From Glutamicibacter arilaitensis Re117 (GTDB taxonomy: Bacteria; Actinomycetota; Actinomycetes; Actinomycetales; Micrococcaceae), in the NCBI RefSeq assembly GCF_000197735.1, contig NC_014550.1, forward strand, positions 2,666,001 to 2,730,000: DNA of 64,000 bases. The letters run 5' to 3'. Position numbers and translations under genes: made by a program. Positions 1-8,404 of the stretch are shown here, one piece after another; within the stretch, counting starts at the first letter, position 1; each line of letters starts with the position of its first letter. Below the pieces are notes generated by a model, which worked only from the letters and a program-made list of their open reading frames with translations, was not told the DNA's origin and did no database searches.

Positions 1-223
1 CCGAGGTGTTAGGCACGCTGAAGTCGCCAGCGGCTTCTGCCTTGGCCAGGCGCTCTACCCAGTTCTGGTTGCCGACGAGGCGGTCAAAGCTCTCGGTCTG
101 CAATGCCAGCAGGTTAGGCACTTCAAGGGGCTCGTGAATCTTTGCAAAAGAAAGTCGGCCAGCGTATGCAGCATCGCGGGCCGAACTAGCGGTTTGGTTG
201 TTAGGGTTGCTCGAGGCGACCAA
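1..223 (-). CDS. rpoB: RNA polymerase beta subunit, N-terminal fragment
   Basis: This is the 5' end of the gene for the catalytic beta subunit of RNA polymerase; the rest lies beyond the window edge. Translation from a TTG codon gives [18 protein letters not shown], the characteristic Arthrobacter-type RpoB start, followed by [20 protein letters not shown], the conserved N-terminal beta segment. The TTG is supported by a GGAAGGA ribosome-binding site six bases upstream. It lies downstream of rplL as in other actinobacteria, but two unrelated genes and a terminator separate them, so it must have its own promoter. The longer open frame overlapping this stretch is out of frame with RpoB and is not real. 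Confidence 0.95.
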   Translation of the reverse strand, partial: MVASSNPNNQTASSARDAAYAGRLSFAKIHEPLEVPNLLALQTESFDRLVGNQNWVERLAKAEAAGDFSVPNTS

Positions 224-834
224 GATGGATCCTTCCAAAGACCGTCAGGTTTCCGAACGCTTACCGTGCTAAGGTTCCTGCCATAGGACAGTTCCTCTTT
301 TTTCGTCCGCACGAACCCACCGCTATATGAAGGCCGCGCGCAAACAGCAAGGCGCAAATTTCTACTCTACCGGAGGAAAATCCGGTTGTCGATACTCGGT
401 GCAGAAATTCGTGCTATAGTTTTCGCCCCCTCTTTCGCCCGGGGCACCATTGCGTTCTGACTGCCGAGCTCTAGCAACTCCCCCAAGCGAATCCTGCGCG
501 GATTTTGATTCATATTTACCCAAATGATCCCCTTGTTTTCGGCGATCTGAGGAAATCATTGAAATTCAGCTCGCAGCCAATGCGCTGTCCGTTTTTCGAA
601 TTTCTGTGGCACATATGTGTTTTGTCACATCTGTGCAAACAAGGCGGAAAACGCCAGTTTTTGCGCCTCTTCGGTACCTGCTCAAGGTTTTTTGGCAATA
701 ATTTTAAACCGCTTCTGCCGGTCATTGCTCCCTGCTCCCCAGCTGAGTTAAGCCCTGGCGCCGACGTGTGTCTGGTGGCTTCTTGTAGGACCACTAGCTA
801 TGATCGAGCAAACATCCACGGTTAAGGAGAAGAA
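224..834. other. Gene-free divergent region between rpoB and the YbaK-like gene
   Basis: I see no convincing gene in about 610 bases. It must hold the rpoB promoter and a long rpoB leader on minus and the promoter of the YbaK-like gene on plus. The two overlapping short open frames here have no recognisable protein features. A ten-base palindrome CACATATGTG lies at 610-619 and is followed by the near-repeat CACATCTGTG at 626-635. Their role is unknown. I cannot assign a -35/-10 pair with confidence. Confidence 0.5.
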
Positions 835-1332
835 GTGAACAAGCTGCAGTCAGATGAAGCACTCACCCGAGTTACCCTGGACGCTTCGCGCCGGAATGTA
901 CCGATTGAGATTGTGCCGCGCGAGAAGGTGAGCTCGTTGGAAGAAGCTGCCGATGCTTTAGGCATCTCAGCCTCCGCCCTGCTCAAGACCCTTGTGATCA
1001 AGAAATCCGACGATACGTTCGTTTTCGCTCTGATCCCGGGCGGCCGGAAACTTGATTGGGCCAAGCTGCGCACGGTGATTGGCGTCAACAAGCTTTCGTT
1101 ACCGCCATCGGATATCGCATGGGATGTCACGCACTACGAACCCGGAACCATCACGCCCTTCGGCTCGCATACGGTGCTGCCGGTTTATATCGATGCCACC
1201 GTCTTTGATGAGCCGGTCCCAGAACATATCGGCTTGGGCAGTGGGGACCGCACCCATGGCTTGCTGGTTCGGGCTAAGGATCTGGTTAGCGGATTTGATG
1301 CCAAGATTGTTGATATTTCGACTCCGGAATAG
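835..1332 (+). CDS. YbaK/EbsC-family aminoacyl-tRNA deacylase-like protein
   Basis: Proteins of this family hydrolyse misacylated tRNAs (Ybak: Cys-tRNA-Pro) in trans. The 165-residue product is a single YbaK/aminoacyl-tRNA-synthetase-associated domain, the usual size. Residues about 30-155 carry the fold, with the lysine of ALLKTLVIK (residue 51) where the family's key lysine sits, and the late GLGSGDRTHGLLV segment matching the family's glycine-rich end. The start is GTG, four bases after TAAGGAGAA. The last 47 bases overlap the convergent acyltransferase gene. Substrate specificity cannot be told from the sequence. Confidence 0.85.
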   Translation: MNKLQSDEALTRVTLDASRRNVPIEIVPREKVSSLEEAADALGISASALLKTLVIKKSDDTFVFALIPGGRKLDWAKLRTVIGVNKLSLPPSDIAWDVTHYEPGTITPFGSHTVLPVYIDATVFDEPVPEHIGLGSGDRTHGLLVRAKDLVSGFDAKIVDISTPE

Positions 1333-2455
1333 CCAGCTCCGGCTTGGCCAAGGCCTTCTTCGCCCAGCTCCGGGCCATGGTCAAGCCGTTGATGGTCGCA
1401 TTGCGCAGTGGCAGTCCAAAGGGTTGTTCAACGTAGCGGGCCACCAGATACGCAACAAAGAGCATCAGCACCATCAACCCGGCCAGCAAAACGTACTTGT
1501 TGACCACGTCGTGCAGCTGGTTGATCAGCCACCAGCCCCATAGCTGGTGGATCAGGTACAGCGGGTAGGTCAGTGAGCCTGCCACTGCTAGCCATTTGCC
1601 CTGGACGTTTTTCAGCGGGGTCAGGGTACACACCGCGAGCAGTACGACGCACAACACTGCTAGCAGCTGGAAATGCCATGCCGGAATATCCAGACCGGAA
1701 AGGAAGTCCGCGTCCTTGCGGCCCTTGATGCCGGTGAAATAGGCGGCGATGGCAGTATTGCCGGCAACCATTGCCCAGCGAAGCGCACTGTGTCCGTTTT
1801 GGTAGATCAGGTACAGCACCATGCCAGCTGCGAACAGGGCCGCATATTCACCAGCGATCCACTCCTGAAGCGAGTCCAGGTTGGTGAAGTGCAGATAGAG
1901 GCCTAGTGCGGGCCAGATGCCCGCCAGCCAGAGAATGTGCCTGTTCTTCACCAAACCGAAGGCCAACAGCACCGCAAGCAAGATGTAGAAGCGCAGTTCC
2001 ACCCAGAGGGTCCAGTAGACCCCGTCCATATCCGTTACTCCGAAGCCCGCCTGCATCATGGTCAGGTTCGGCAGGATATCACTGGCCGAGCGGCCTTCAT
2101 TGCCGGTGGGCCAGATGCGAAGCGAGATCACTGCTGCGGCGATTACCGCCAGCCAATAAGCCGGATAGAGCCGGCCTACACGTGAGCCGATGAAACCTAT
2201 GACGTTTTTGCCCTGCAGGGACATCAGAATGACAAAGCCGGAGATCAGGAAGAATAACGGGACACCGAGCTGTCCGTAGCGAGTGAATTCCGAAAGGACC
2301 GGCCAGTACTCTGCGGCCTTGGTCCCCCAGTGCTCATGTCCCCATGCCGTGTAGTGGTATAGGACGACAATTAGCGCAGCTGTAATTCGCAAAGCGTCTA
2401 GGAGTCCTAGCCGCGGTGCTGGCTTGTGGGTCTGGGTAGCTACAGTTTTTGACAC
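1286..2455 (-). CDS. Acyltransferase 3 family membrane protein
   Basis: This 389-residue polytopic membrane protein belongs to the acyltransferase-3 (OafA/NodX) family, which transfers acyl groups to surface sugars or peptidoglycan. The N-terminus has the family signature around LDALRITAALIVVLYHY, with the conserved histidine at residue 34, followed by about ten hydrophobic segments. No SGNH domain is attached. The C-terminus is basic and polar. It is a single-gene unit between rplL and rpoB, preceded by the rplL terminator, and its end overlaps the oppositely oriented YbaK-like gene. The true acceptor is unknown. Confidence 0.85.
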   Translation of the reverse strand: MSKTVATQTHKPAPRLGLLDALRITAALIVVLYHYTAWGHEHWGTKAAEYWPVLSEFTRYGQLGVPLFFLISGFVILMSLQGKNVIGFIGSRVGRLYPAYWLAVIAAAVISLRIWPTGNEGRSASDILPNLTMMQAGFGVTDMDGVYWTLWVELRFYILLAVLLAFGLVKNRHILWLAGIWPALGLYLHFTNLDSLQEWIAGEYAALFAAGMVLYLIYQNGHSALRWAMVAGNTAIAAYFTGIKGRKDADFLSGLDIPAWHFQLLAVLCVVLLAVCTLTPLKNVQGKWLAVAGSLTYPLYLIHQLWGWWLINQLHDVVNKYVLLAGLMVLMLFVAYLVARYVEQPFGLPLRNATINGLTMARSWAKKALAKPELAIPESKYQQSWHQIR

Positions 2456-2541
2456 ATATTCACTGTATGCAATGAACTTGAATGAACCCTGTTAATAGAA
2501 ACGTTATAAACAATTGCTAAGGTTTATACCGTTTAACGGCC

Positions 2542-2573
2542 AAAGGCCCACAGACTTTCGTCTGTGGACCTTT
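2542..2573 (-). terminator. rplJL terminator hairpin
   Basis: A 14-bp stem (AAAGGTCCACAGAC with one G-T pair) and a GAAA tetraloop lie just after the rplL stop on the minus strand. The hairpin separates the rplJL transcript from the downstream acyltransferase. Confidence 0.85.
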
Positions 2574-2601
2574 AGCAATAAGTTGCGAGTGACCGCGGAA
2601 C

Positions 2602-2976
2602 TTACTTAACCGAAACGGTTGCGCCGGCAGCTTCGAGAGCTTCCTTTGCCTTCTCGGCTGCGTCCTTTGCAACACCCTCAAGCAGAGCCTTTGGAGCAGC
2701 GTCAACGAGCTCCTTAGCTTCCTTCAGGCCCAGGGAAGTCAGTGCGCGAACTTCCTTGATAACTGCGATCTTCTTGTCGCCAGCCGACTCGAGTACTACG
2801 TCGAATTCGGTCTGCTCTTCAGCAGCAGCTTCGCCGCCTGCAGCTGGACCAGCAACTGCAACAGCAGCAGCGGTTACGTCGAAGGTCTCTTCGAATTCCT
2901 TAACGAACTCGGAAAGCTCGATGATGGTCATTTCCTTGAATGCGGAAAGCAGCTCTTCGTTGCTGAGCTTCGCCAT
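2602..2976 (-). CDS. rplL: 50S ribosomal protein L7/L12
   Basis: L7/L12 forms the mobile dimers of the ribosomal stalk that recruit translation factors. The 124-residue acidic, alanine-rich protein has the canonical layout: N-terminal dimerisation helices (residues 1-30, [13 protein letters not shown]), a flexible Ala/Gly/Glu hinge (about 35-53) and the C-terminal factor-binding domain ([20 protein letters not shown]). The start ATG is preceded by AAAGGAC. It follows rplJ by about 70 bases in the same transcript, and a strong terminator follows it. Confidence 0.98.
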   Translation of the reverse strand: MAKLSNEELLSAFKEMTIIELSEFVKEFEETFDVTAAAVAVAGPAAGGEAAAEEQTEFDVVLESAGDKKIAVIKEVRALTSLGLKEAKELVDAAPKALLEGVAKDAAEKAKEALEAAGATVSVK

Positions 2977-3049
2977 GGTGGGCGTCCTTTCGGTTTTTGG
3001 CCTTGAGGGCCGATGAATTTGGGTTTACGTTGCGAGAGAACTCGAAAGC

Positions 3050-3571
3050 TTAGGCTTCTGCCGGAGCTTCCTCGGCGGCTGCGCCACCGTTCTCGTCGAG
3101 CTTTGCACGCAGAGCTTCGACAGCGCGGGCAGCAGCCGAAGCTGGAGCCTGCAGCACTGCTGCAACGCGGGCGAGCTGAGTTTCGCGGGACTCCAGAGCA
3201 GCCAGAGCGGCGATGCCGCTCTGATCCAGTGCCTTGCCTTCGAACCAACCGGTCTTGATGACCAGCTTGTCGTTAGTCTTGGCGAATTCCGTGAGGCTCT
3301 TAGCGGCAGCAACTGCGTCGCCCTTAATGAAGGCGATTGCGGTTGGACCAGAAAGCTGGTCATCGAATGCATCGATGCCGGCGTTCTTCGCTGCGATTGC
3401 GGTCAAGGTGTTCTTTACGACTGCGTACTTGGTCTCCTGACCAAGCGAGCGGCGCAGATCCTTGAGCTGTGCAACGGTAAGCCCACGGTATTCGGTCAAG
3501 ACAGCCGCCGACGAATCGTTGAATTCCGTAGTGATTTCTTCAATCGCTGCAGTCTTGCTTGGGGTTGCCAT
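3050..3571 (-). CDS. rplJ: 50S ribosomal protein L10
   Basis: L10 anchors L7/L12 dimers to the 50S subunit and, bound to its own mRNA leader, represses rplJL. The 173-residue protein begins MATPSKTAAIEEITTEFNDS and contains the family segment YRGLTVAQLKDLRRSL. The C-terminal helix that binds L7/L12 is followed by an Ala/Glu-rich tail. The ATG sits after GGAAGGAG. It is the first gene of the rplJL unit and is preceded by a leader with an attenuator (see separate entries). Confidence 0.98.
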   Translation of the reverse strand: MATPSKTAAIEEITTEFNDSSAAVLTEYRGLTVAQLKDLRRSLGQETKYAVVKNTLTAIAAKNAGIDAFDDQLSGPTAIAFIKGDAVAAAKSLTEFAKTNDKLVIKTGWFEGKALDQSGIAALAALESRETQLARVAAVLQAPASAAARAVEALRAKLDENGGAAAEEAPAEA

Positions 3572-3589
3572 AACACTCCTTCCGGGGAT

Positions 3590-3757
3590 TTGTTCGGTAC
3601 CGTTTCAAAACCGGCGAGGCCATAAAAATAGCCCCGCGCAGGAGCACAGGGCGTTTCAACTAATTCAAGTCAAAAAATCTATGTAACCTGCGTTGGTCAT
3701 CCTTGCGGATCTTTAGGAACATCTGGAAACCAAATGTTCAACCGACGGTCTTCGGTA
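3590..3757 (-). promoter_or_regulatory. Ribosomal L10 leader (autoregulatory mRNA structure)
   Basis: In the 5' UTR of rplJ the minus strand shows, in order, the stem ACCGA-agaccg-TCGGT at its 5' edge, a second stem GAACAT...ATGTTC, then the segment GGATGACCAACGCAGG, which resembles the L10-binding internal-loop region of bacterial L10 leaders, and finally an intrinsic terminator. The order and position match the known L10(L12)4 autoregulatory leader. The exact boundaries are my estimate, and an Rfam L10_leader covariance search would decide. Confidence 0.65.
3624..3652 (-). terminator. Attenuator hairpin in the rplJ leader
   Basis: On the minus strand, GCCCTGTGC and GCGCGGGGC form a nine-pair stem (two G-U wobbles) with a TCCT loop, followed immediately by TATTTTTA. 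This is an intrinsic terminator about 50 bases upstream of the rplJ start. It is placed to stop transcription when L10 is in excess. Confidence 0.7.
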
Positions 3758-3764
3758 GTTCTAG

Positions 3765-3792
3765 TTTATAGGAGCCATCAAGCCCACAGCAA
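3765..3792 (-). promoter_or_regulatory. Probable rplJL promoter
   Basis: The minus strand reads TTGCTG, 16 bases, TATAAA. The predicted transcript start falls directly upstream of the first leader stem, which supports this as the rplJL promoter, independent of the rplKA transcript that is terminated just before. Confidence 0.6.
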
Positions 3793-4072
3793 ATTAAGCC
3801 CGGAAGCAAAACGATGATCCTGGTCACTAGACGCATTAAATTAGTGTGGCGGGACTCAGATACCAACGCTTGGGGAACGCGGATAGTAAGTCCCGCCGAT
3901 ACAAAAGCTTTGGGGAAACTTTCATATCTCATCCGCGTAGGGCCTTGGGGGATCCATACGCGGACGACCGAGGTTCTCGGTAGTCCAAGGTTATCACCGG
4001 GCGCCGGCTGGCACGAAACTCGCAGGAAGTATTCAGCGACCGGAGCAATTCCAAAGATAGGTGGCTTAAAAG
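3793..4072. other. Gene-free stretch upstream of the rplJL promoter
   Basis: This is the part of the roughly 555-base rplA-rplJ gap that is upstream of the promoter. The plus-strand open frame of 87 codons here has no recognisable domain and runs through the promoter region, so I do not call it. Nothing else is identified. Confidence 0.4.
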
Positions 4073-4109
4073 GTTGAGGAGCACACCGATAATCGGTATG
4101 CTCCTCAAC
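4073..4109 (-). terminator. rplKA terminator
   Basis: An almost perfect stem (GTTGAGGAGCA paired with TGCTCCTCAAC, continued by ACCGAT/ATCGGT) lies after the rplA stop and is followed on minus by CTTTT. Confidence 0.85.
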
Positions 4110-4126
4110 TTCGTCAGCTTTTAGGC

Positions 4127-4828
4127 TTAGGCCTCAACACGGGTTACGTTCGCGTCAACAGGGATACCTGGACCGAAGGTAGTAGCGATGGTTGCCTTCG
4201 AGATGTAGCGACCCTTCGAAGCCGAAGGCTTCAGGCGCAGAACCTCGTCCAATGCAGCTGCGTAGTTCTCGGTCAGCTGCTGAGCGTCAAACGAAACCTT
4301 GCCAATGATGAAGTGCAGGTTCGAGTGCTTGTCAACGCGGAAGTCGATCTTGCCGCCCTTGATGTCGTTAACAGCCTTAGCAACATCCATGGTTACGGTA
4401 CCGGTCTTAGGGTTTGGCATCAGGTTACGAGGACCCAGTACCTTACCCAAGCGGCCAACCTTGCCCATGAGGTCAGGGGTTGCAACTGCTGCGTCGAAGT
4501 CGGTCCAGCCGCCCTGAATCTTTTCGATCAGGTCGTCCGAGCCAACGAAGTCGGCGCCAGCTTCACGAGCTGCTTCTGCCTTGTCGCCGTTAGCGAATAC
4601 AACCACGCGAGCTACCTTACCGGTACCGTGTGGAAGGTTTACGGTACCGCGAACCATCTGGTCTGCCTTGCGTGGGTCAACACCCAAGCGGAAAGCAACC
4701 TCAACGGTCGAGTGACCCTTGTCGCCTGCGATCTCCTTAGCCAGGGCAATTGCCTCGGCTGGAGCGTAGAACTTGTCGGCATCGATCTTAGCCGCGGCGG
4801 CTACGTATGCTTTGCTGCGCTTTGCCAT
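4127..4828 (-). CDS. rplA: 50S ribosomal protein L1
   Basis: L1 forms the ribosomal L1 stalk that moves deacylated tRNA out of the E site, and in many bacteria it represses its own operon. The 233-residue protein starts [20 protein letters not shown] and carries the L1 signature region around [20 protein letters not shown]. It lies downstream of rplK in the usual order and ends before a strong terminator. The ATG is preceded by AAGGAGATAACG. Confidence 0.98.
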   Translation of the reverse strand: MAKRSKAYVAAAAKIDADKFYAPAEAIALAKEIAGDKGHSTVEVAFRLGVDPRKADQMVRGTVNLPHGTGKVARVVVFANGDKAEAAREAGADFVGSDDLIEKIQGGWTDFDAAVATPDLMGKVGRLGKVLGPRNLMPNPKTGTVTMDVAKAVNDIKGGKIDFRVDKHSNLHFIIGKVSFDAQQLTENYAAALDEVLRLKPSASKGRYISKATIATTFGPGIPVDANVTRVEA

Positions 4829-4963
4829 CTGCGTTATCTCCTTATGCAGTCGTGGTCATATGGACCGCGCCCGGTCCTGCCACGGGCGAATCGACCAATG
4901 GATCGAAACGCCTTAGTTTAAATTCTTTGTTGCTGTTCACCAGGTGAATAGCGGAAGGCGGAA

Positions 4964-5395
4964 TTAGCCTTCTACGGTCACACCCATGGAGCGGGCGGTG
5001 CCGGCGATGATCTTAGCTGCAGCAGCCAGATCGTTTGCGTTCAGGTCTGCCATCTTGGTGCTGGCGATTTCTTCAACCTGAGCCAAGGTAAGGTTTGCAA
5101 CCTTGTCGGTGTGTGGAACACCCGAACCCTTTGCAATGCCAGCAGCCTTCTTGATCAGCTCAGCTGCAGGAGGAGTCTTGGTGATGAAAGTGAACGAACG
5201 GTCTTCGTATACGGTGATCTCAACTGGAACAACGTTACCGCGCTGCGACTCGGTCGCTGCGTTGTAAGCCTTGCAGAATTCCATGATGTTGACGCCGTGC
5301 TGACCAAGGGCTGGACCGATTGGAGGAGCTGGGTTAGCAGCACCTGCCTGGATCTGCAGCTTGATGAGTCCGGTGACCTTTTTCTTTGGGGCCAT
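4964..5395 (-). CDS. rplK: 50S ribosomal protein L11
   Basis: L11 binds the GTPase-associated 23S rRNA region and is needed for RelA activation. The 143-residue start [20 protein letters not shown] is the family N-terminus. I use this ATG, with AGAAGGA upstream, rather than a start 48 bases further 5' that adds an unrelated peptide. The hallmark [20 protein letters not shown] is present. It is followed by rplA. Confidence 0.98.
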   Translation of the reverse strand: MAPKKKVTGLIKLQIQAGAANPAPPIGPALGQHGVNIMEFCKAYNAATESQRGNVVPVEITVYEDRSFTFITKTPPAAELIKKAAGIAKGSGVPHTDKVANLTLAQVEEIASTKMADLNANDLAAAAKIIAGTARSMGVTVEG

Positions 5396-5524
5396 GTCGG
5401 GTCCTTCTACTCTTGCGTTTCCCGCGGCACAGGAGCGTGGCACGGGGATCTGGCTATCGTGGCGCGACAGCCAAGCGCGCTCTCATACCGATAAGCGACC
5501 GATATGGAGCACGAAGACTTAATA

Positions 5525-6352
5525 CTACTGGATCTTGGTGACCTGGTTGAAGTTCAAGGTCACTGGGGTCTCGCGTTCGAAGATCGAAACCAGTACGACC
5601 AGCTGTGCGGCATCCAGCTTGATTTCCGAGATGGTTGCCGGCATGGTTTCGAACGGTCCGTCGTTCACGATGACCGATTCGCCAACCTCGAAGTCCACGG
5701 TGACCTCAGTAATTGGAGCACGGCCTGGCTTCGAAGCCGAAGGCTGCTCTACTGGGTCAACGATGGTGTGTTCCAGCATGGAGAACACTTCATCAAGGCT
5801 CAATGGGTTTGGATCGTGGGCATTGCCAACGAATCCGGTAACACCTGGAGTGTGTCGAACAACACCCCACGAAGCGTCGGTCAGCTCCATGCGAACCAGG
5901 ACGTAGCCCGGGATGCGCACGCGGCGAACGATCTTGCGCTGAGTGTTCTTGACCTCGACGACCTCTTCCATTGGAACCTGGATATCAAAGATGAATTCAT
6001 CCATGTCCTGGGTCTGGATACGAGTCTCGAGGTTGACCTTCACGCGGTTTTCGTAGCCAGCGTAGGTGTGGATAACAAACCAGTCACCTGGAAGACGACG
6101 CAGCTTGGCGCGGAATTCTTCCTTGAGCTTGGCTACGTTGCCTTCGCCGTCAGCGTCTTCAGCGTCCTCGGCTTCAGCTTCGGTTTCGTCGGCTTCGCCT
6201 TCGATTACCTGAGCGTCTTCAGCGTCCTGTGCTGGTGCTTCGGTTGGGTCGACGTCAGCTTCAACAGCTGGCTCAACCTGATCGCCGGCGGCTTCAACGA
6301 ACTCGTTTTCGACCTCGTCATTAATCTGCGGTTCGAGTTCCTTGTCGGACAC
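5525..6352 (-). CDS. nusG: Transcription termination/antitermination protein NusG
   Basis: NusG binds RNA polymerase and couples it to Rho or to the ribosome. The 275-residue form has an acidic, low-complexity N-terminal extension of about 80 residues (runs of Glu/Asp/Ala, such as [14 protein letters not shown]), then the NGN domain ([16 protein letters not shown]) and a C-terminal KOW domain ([15 protein letters not shown]). I chose the GTG start (VSDKELEPQ) because CAGGAG lies six bases upstream; the longer ATG frame adds 18 residues and has a poorer site. Long acidic extensions are usual in actinobacterial NusG. secE is immediately upstream. Confidence 0.96.
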   Translation of the reverse strand: MSDKELEPQINDEVENEFVEAAGDQVEPAVEADVDPTEAPAQDAEDAQVIEGEADETEAEAEDAEDADGEGNVAKLKEEFRAKLRRLPGDWFVIHTYAGYENRVKVNLETRIQTQDMDEFIFDIQVPMEEVVEVKNTQRKIVRRVRIPGYVLVRMELTDASWGVVRHTPGVTGFVGNAHDPNPLSLDEVFSMLEHTIVDPVEQPSASKPGRAPITEVTVDFEVGESVIVNDGPFETMPATISEIKLDAAQLVVLVSIFERETPVTLNFNQVTKIQ

Positions 6353-6424
6353 TGCAGCTCCTGCTTTCTTTGACTGAATGACACTAAATTGCCTCGGGGT
6401 AATCATACCTCCGAGGCAACAAAA

Positions 6425-6673
6425 TTACTGTTCGACCTGCTTGGTGAACAGGAGGATCGAACCTTGCCCGAAGACAAAGTCCAGGGCCGTCACGATCAGC
6501 ATCACCACGACCACGAAGCCGACAACAACCAGGAAGTAATTCACCAGTTCGCTGCGGGTCGGTGTGACGACCTTCTTAAGTTCGGCGATTACCTGACGGA
6601 AGAACAAGAAGATTCGGGCAAAGAAACCCAACTTCTGTCCGCCCTTACCTGAGCTCAGAGCAGATTCGGTCAT
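6425..6673 (-). CDS. secE: Preprotein translocase subunit SecE
   Basis: SecE clamps SecY in the Sec translocon. The 82-residue protein has the typical short form: a polar N-terminus, the amphipathic segment FRQVIAELKKVVTPTRSEL and a single transmembrane helix (LVNYFLVVVGFVVVVMLIVT). I start at MTESALSSGKG, preceded by GAGGAAG. A 47-codon upstream extension of the open frame runs back toward tRNA-Trp and is not coding. It is the first gene of the secE-nusG pair. Confidence 0.95.
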   Translation of the reverse strand: MTESALSSGKGGQKLGFFARIFLFFRQVIAELKKVVTPTRSELVNYFLVVVGFVVVVMLIVTALDFVFGQGSILLFTKQVEQ

Positions 6674-6787
6674 GTTCTTCCTCGTTTCAAAAATTTGGCC
6701 AGTTGAAACAATCACGGTGTGCCATAGTCTATTCGACTGCAACACACCGTGATGAGATAATTCGCTAAGCGATAAATCGCTACTGCG

Positions 6788-6860
6788 CAGGGCAGACAGG
6801 ACTCGAACCTGCAACCTGCGGTTTTGGAGACCGCTGCGCTACCAATTGCGCCACTACCCT
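6788..6860 (-). tRNA. trnW: tRNA-Trp (anticodon CCA)
   Basis: 73 bases fold as a cloverleaf: the acceptor stem AGGGTAG/CTGCCCT (one G-U pair), the anticodon loop CTCCAAA between CGGT and ACCG, and the T-loop GGTTCGAGTCC. No CCA is encoded. It lies just upstream of secE, the classical actinobacterial position. Confidence 0.96.
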
Positions 6861-7128
6861 TCGGAGCTTTTTACTGCTCCCACCTAGAACATCTTAGCGG
6901 ATCCAACAAGTTGCTTTCTCCGTTCCGATGTCTCGGCAACGAGAAATAACTTTACGCAACGAAATGGGAATTGTCGAACTGACAACCTCCGGTGTGGCGC
7001 AGAACGCACTCTTGGGCACTGTTTCGCACCATATTGTGTCATTTTCACTTTTGGGATGCTCAAGTGCACTCGCGCGAACTAAACTGGGAACTAACAGCTG
7101 TCCCCATAGATCTCAGGACGAATCCCTA

Positions 7129-8328
7129 ATGTCTCGCATTTCTCGCCGCATCGGCGCAATCTCCGAATCCGCGACTCTCGCAGTAGATGCCAAGGCGAAG
7201 GCACTCAAAGCAGCAGGTCGACCAGTCATCGGTTTCGGTGCCGGTGAACCCGACTTCCCCACCCCCGGCTACATTGTTGAAGCAGCAGTCAAAGCGGCTC
7301 AGGATCCAAAGAACCACCGCTACTCCCCTGCTGCCGGCCTGCCAGAGCTTCGCGAAGCAATCGCAGAAAAGACTCTGCGCGATTCGGGCTACGAGCTGAA
7401 GGCCAACCAGGTACTGGTGACCAATGGCGGCAAGCAGGCGGTGTACAACACTTTCGCAACCCTGCTTGATCCAGGCGACGAGGTCATCGTTCCGGCTCCG
7501 TACTGGACCACCTATCCGGAGGCCATCCAGCTTGCCGGCGGCAAAGCCGTTTCGATCTTCGCCGGCCCCGAGCAGGGCTACAAGGTCACCGTCGAGCAAC
7601 TCGAGTCGGTACTGACCGAACGCACCAAGGTGCTGCTGTTCGTCTCCCCGTCGAATCCAACCGGTGCGGTCTACACCCCGGAGCAGGTTCGCCAGATCGG
7701 CCAGTGGGCTGCTTCCAAGGGCCTGTGGGTAGTGACCGACGAAATCTATGAGCATCTAACCTACGGTGATGCTTCCTTCAGCTCCATCGCCACTTTGGTC
7801 CCAGAACTTGAAGACCGCGTGGTCATCCTCAACGGCGTGGCCAAGACCTACGCCATGACCGGTTGGCGCGTGGGTTGGATGGCCGGTCCTGCCGACGTCA
7901 TCAAGGCCGCAACCAATCTGCAGTCCCACGCCACGTCCAACGTTTCCAACGTTTCCCAGCGTGCGGCCCTAGCAGCAGTGGCCGGTCCACTGGATGCGGT
8001 GAACGAAATGAAGGTTGCTTTCAACCGCCGCCGCCTGGCCATCGTCGAGTCGCTGAATGCAATTGACGGCCTGCACTGCCCAACCCCTGAAGGCGCGTTC
8101 TACGCATACTCGGATGTCCGCGGCCTGTTGGGTCGGGAAATTCGTGGCGTAGTGAACAACACCAGTGCAGAACTGGCCGCTTTCATTCTGGAACAGGCCG
8201 AAGTTGCTGTAGTGCCTGGTGAGGCCTTCGGTCCTTCTGGCTACATCCGCATGTCCTACGCCTTGGGCGATGCAGATCTCGCAGAAGGCGTATCGCGCAT
8301 GGCCAAGCTGCTGGGCGAAGCCAAGTAA
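7129..8328 (+). CDS. aspC: Pyridoxal-phosphate aminotransferase, aspartate aminotransferase type
   Basis: A class I/II aminotransferase of 399 residues, probably L-aspartate:2-oxoglutarate aminotransferase. Family marks in order are: [13 protein letters not shown] near the N-terminus, the KHRYSP-like substrate segment ([17 protein letters not shown]), [18 protein letters not shown], the PLP lysine in [18 protein letters not shown] and the late FYAYSDVRG. The start is ATG ([11 protein letters not shown]) with CAGGACG upstream; the open frame extends 67 codons further 5' but that part is not family-like. A perfect hairpin follows. Exact amino-acid preference cannot be read from the sequence. 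Confidence 0.9.
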   Translation: MSRISRRIGAISESATLAVDAKAKALKAAGRPVIGFGAGEPDFPTPGYIVEAAVKAAQDPKNHRYSPAAGLPELREAIAEKTLRDSGYELKANQVLVTNGGKQAVYNTFATLLDPGDEVIVPAPYWTTYPEAIQLAGGKAVSIFAGPEQGYKVTVEQLESVLTERTKVLLFVSPSNPTGAVYTPEQVRQIGQWAASKGLWVVTDEIYEHLTYGDASFSSIATLVPELEDRVVILNGVAKTYAMTGWRVGWMAGPADVIKAATNLQSHATSNVSNVSQRAALAAVAGPLDAVNEMKVAFNRRRLAIVESLNAIDGLHCPTPEGAFYAYSDVRGLLGREIRGVVNNTSAELAAFILEQAEVAVVPGEAFGPSGYIRMSYALGDADLAEGVSRMAKLLGEAK

Positions 8329-8344
8329 CCAAGTAGCAACGCTG

Positions 8345-8386
8345 AAGAAGCCGGGCAGTCCAGGATGATGGACTGCCCGGCTTCTT
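8345..8386. terminator. Bidirectional terminator, 18-bp perfect stem
   Basis: AAGAAGCCGGGCAGTCCA pairs perfectly with its complement across a six-base loop. It serves the aminotransferase on plus and the response regulator on minus. Confidence 0.93.
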
Positions 8387-8404
8387 TGCTTCTACCTGAG
8401 GGGC

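Noticed and set aside
55..357. Minus-strand open frame of 100 codons
   Set aside because: It overlaps the RpoB N-terminus in another frame; the RpoB frame from the TTG at 223 is unmistakable.
505..825. Open frames on both strands upstream of the YbaK-like gene
   Set aside because: They overlap each other, have no domain-like features, and lie in the expected regulatory region.
3814..4077. 87-codon plus-strand frame between rplA and rplJ
   Set aside because: Reads through the area of the rplJL promoter and into a terminator; composition is not protein-like.
5396..5524. L1-binding autoregulatory site in the rplK leader
   Set aside because: I could not find the expected L1-binding stem, so no site is listed.
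5504..6373. 289-codon plus-strand frame
   Set aside because: Antisense shadow of nusG, produced by its acidic codons.
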